Below are positions 5,512 through 5,980 of a stretch of 5,980 nucleotides of DNA, piece by piece (position 1 is the first letter of the stretch; each line of letters opens with the position of its first letter). The notes below the pieces were generated by a model that saw nothing but the letters and a program-made list of their open reading frames with translations, had not been told where the DNA came from and ran no database searches. A program made the translations under genes and the position numbers. The DNA lies in contig USOR01000056.1 of NCBI GenBank assembly GCA_900556425.1, positions 1-5,980 of the forward strand, in the 5' to 3' direction. Source of the stretch: an uncultured Coriobacteriaceae bacterium. GTDB taxonomy: Bacteria; Actinomycetota; Coriobacteriia; Coriobacteriales; QAMH01.

Positions 5512-5980
5512 ATGGATATCAACCAGCTTAGACAACTCGAGACGCTCGCGCAGCACGGCACCATGTCGGCCGCCGCCAACGCGTGCAGCCTCTCGCAATC
5601 GGCTTTCAGTCGGTCGATTCAACGACTCGAGGCAGAACTCGGCGCCCAACTCTTCGATCGGCAGAAGAACAGCGTCCGTCTCAACGAGACAGGACGCGCG
5701 GCCGTCGCGCACGCCAGAAACGTGCTGCGCGAGGTGCAGCTGCTCCAGGACGCCGTCGATGAGGCGCAGCGCCGTGCCCGCACCCTGCGCGTCGGCACCT
5801 GCGCACCTGCTCCCCTGTGGAACCTGACGGCGCGCATCGTCGAGCGGTTTCCCTCCGACGTGTTCAACTCGGAAATGCTGGGCGAGGAGGAAATCGAGCG
5901 TCGCGTCCTGGATGGCAGCATCGACTTCGGCATATCGCAGAAACCCTTCTTGCTGCCCGTGATAGCGAACGCGCGGCTCA
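5512..5980 (+). CDS. LysR-family transcriptional regulator (N-terminal part; gene continues past the window)
   Basis: The first 156 residues of a LysR-type regulator, about half the usual 290-310. Residues 1-60 are the winged helix-turn-helix: MDINQLRQLETLAQHGTMSA, then the recognition helix SLSQSAFSRSIQRLEAELG and the wing LFDRQKNSVRLNETG. A linker helix (about 62-90, rich in A, R, E and Q) leads into the effector-binding domain, which begins at TLRVGTCAPAPLW (91-103) and includes the typical ERRVLDGSIDFGIS stretch. The start at 5512 is chosen because AAGGTG lies six bases upstream and LysR proteins usually begin MD/MN-x-x-QL. An in-frame ATG at 5491 would add seven residues but has no ribosome binding site. 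It is divergent from the CMD-family/cupin operon, and by family habit it should regulate that operon and itself. The effector is unknown. The reading frame is open to the last base. Confidence 0.9.
   Translation, partial: MDINQLRQLETLAQHGTMSAAANACSLSQSAFSRSIQRLEAELGAQLFDRQKNSVRLNETGRAAVAHARNVLREVQLLQDAVDEAQRRARTLRVGTCAPAPLWNLTARIVERFPSDVFNSEMLGEEEIERRVLDGSIDFGISQKPFLLPVIANARL

Overview
The window looks like chromosomal DNA from a gut actinobacterium of the class Coriobacteriia (Collinsella / Olsenella / Eggerthellaceae type). This is an inference from gene content. The main clues are a polytopic-membrane protein with a C-terminal LuxR-type helix-turn-helix, a regulator architecture especially abundant in that class, and a secreted esterase with an N-terminal block of tyrosine/tryptophan/glycine-rich DUF5648-type repeats. 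Base composition is moderately GC-rich, and strong AAGGAGG or GGGAGGG ribosome binding sites precede several genes. No sequence search was possible, so the genus is not fixed.

Left part (1-2852, minus strand): one large gene encodes an exported 874-residue protein with a signal peptide, three DUF5648-like repeats and two complete, tandemly duplicated alpha/beta-hydrolase (esterase) domains. A probable terminator hairpin lies at the window edge downstream of it. Its 194-bp upstream region carries a duplicated purine-rich ribosome-binding element, and the upper copy could serve a 14-codon leader ORF that overlaps the esterase start by 8 nt.

Middle part (2853-4607, minus strand): a 494-residue membrane-anchored LuxR-type regulator, probably starting at TTG, lies immediately upstream of the esterase in the same direction. 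It is the natural candidate to control the esterase. Its own upstream region has three direct copies of ACGCAA, two of them within the longer TACGCAAG, and one inverted CGCAA. A good hairpin terminator at 4554-4581 separates it from the next operon.

Right part (4608-5980): a compact two-gene minus-strand operon encodes a small carboxymuconolactone-decarboxylase-family protein followed, with an 8-nt overlap, by a single-domain cupin resembling metal-dependent hydroxynitrile-lyase-type cupins. It is divergently transcribed from a LysR-family regulator that runs off the right edge. The 162-bp divergent region holds a T-N11-A dyad (TGCAT-N3-ATGCA), a second CATGCA/TGCATG inverted repeat, an 8-bp inverted repeat and a plausible promoter for the LysR gene. 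This is the classic layout of a LysR regulator controlling a small divergent metabolic operon. It probably handles a small carbonyl, lactone or quinone-like compound, but the substrate cannot be read from the sequence.

I found no RNA genes, insertion sequences, CRISPR arrays, attachment sites or origins. I see no strong evidence of a wholly new system. The most unusual items are the double-headed secreted esterase with two different non-canonical oxyanion loops, and the possible overlapping leader ORF in front of it.
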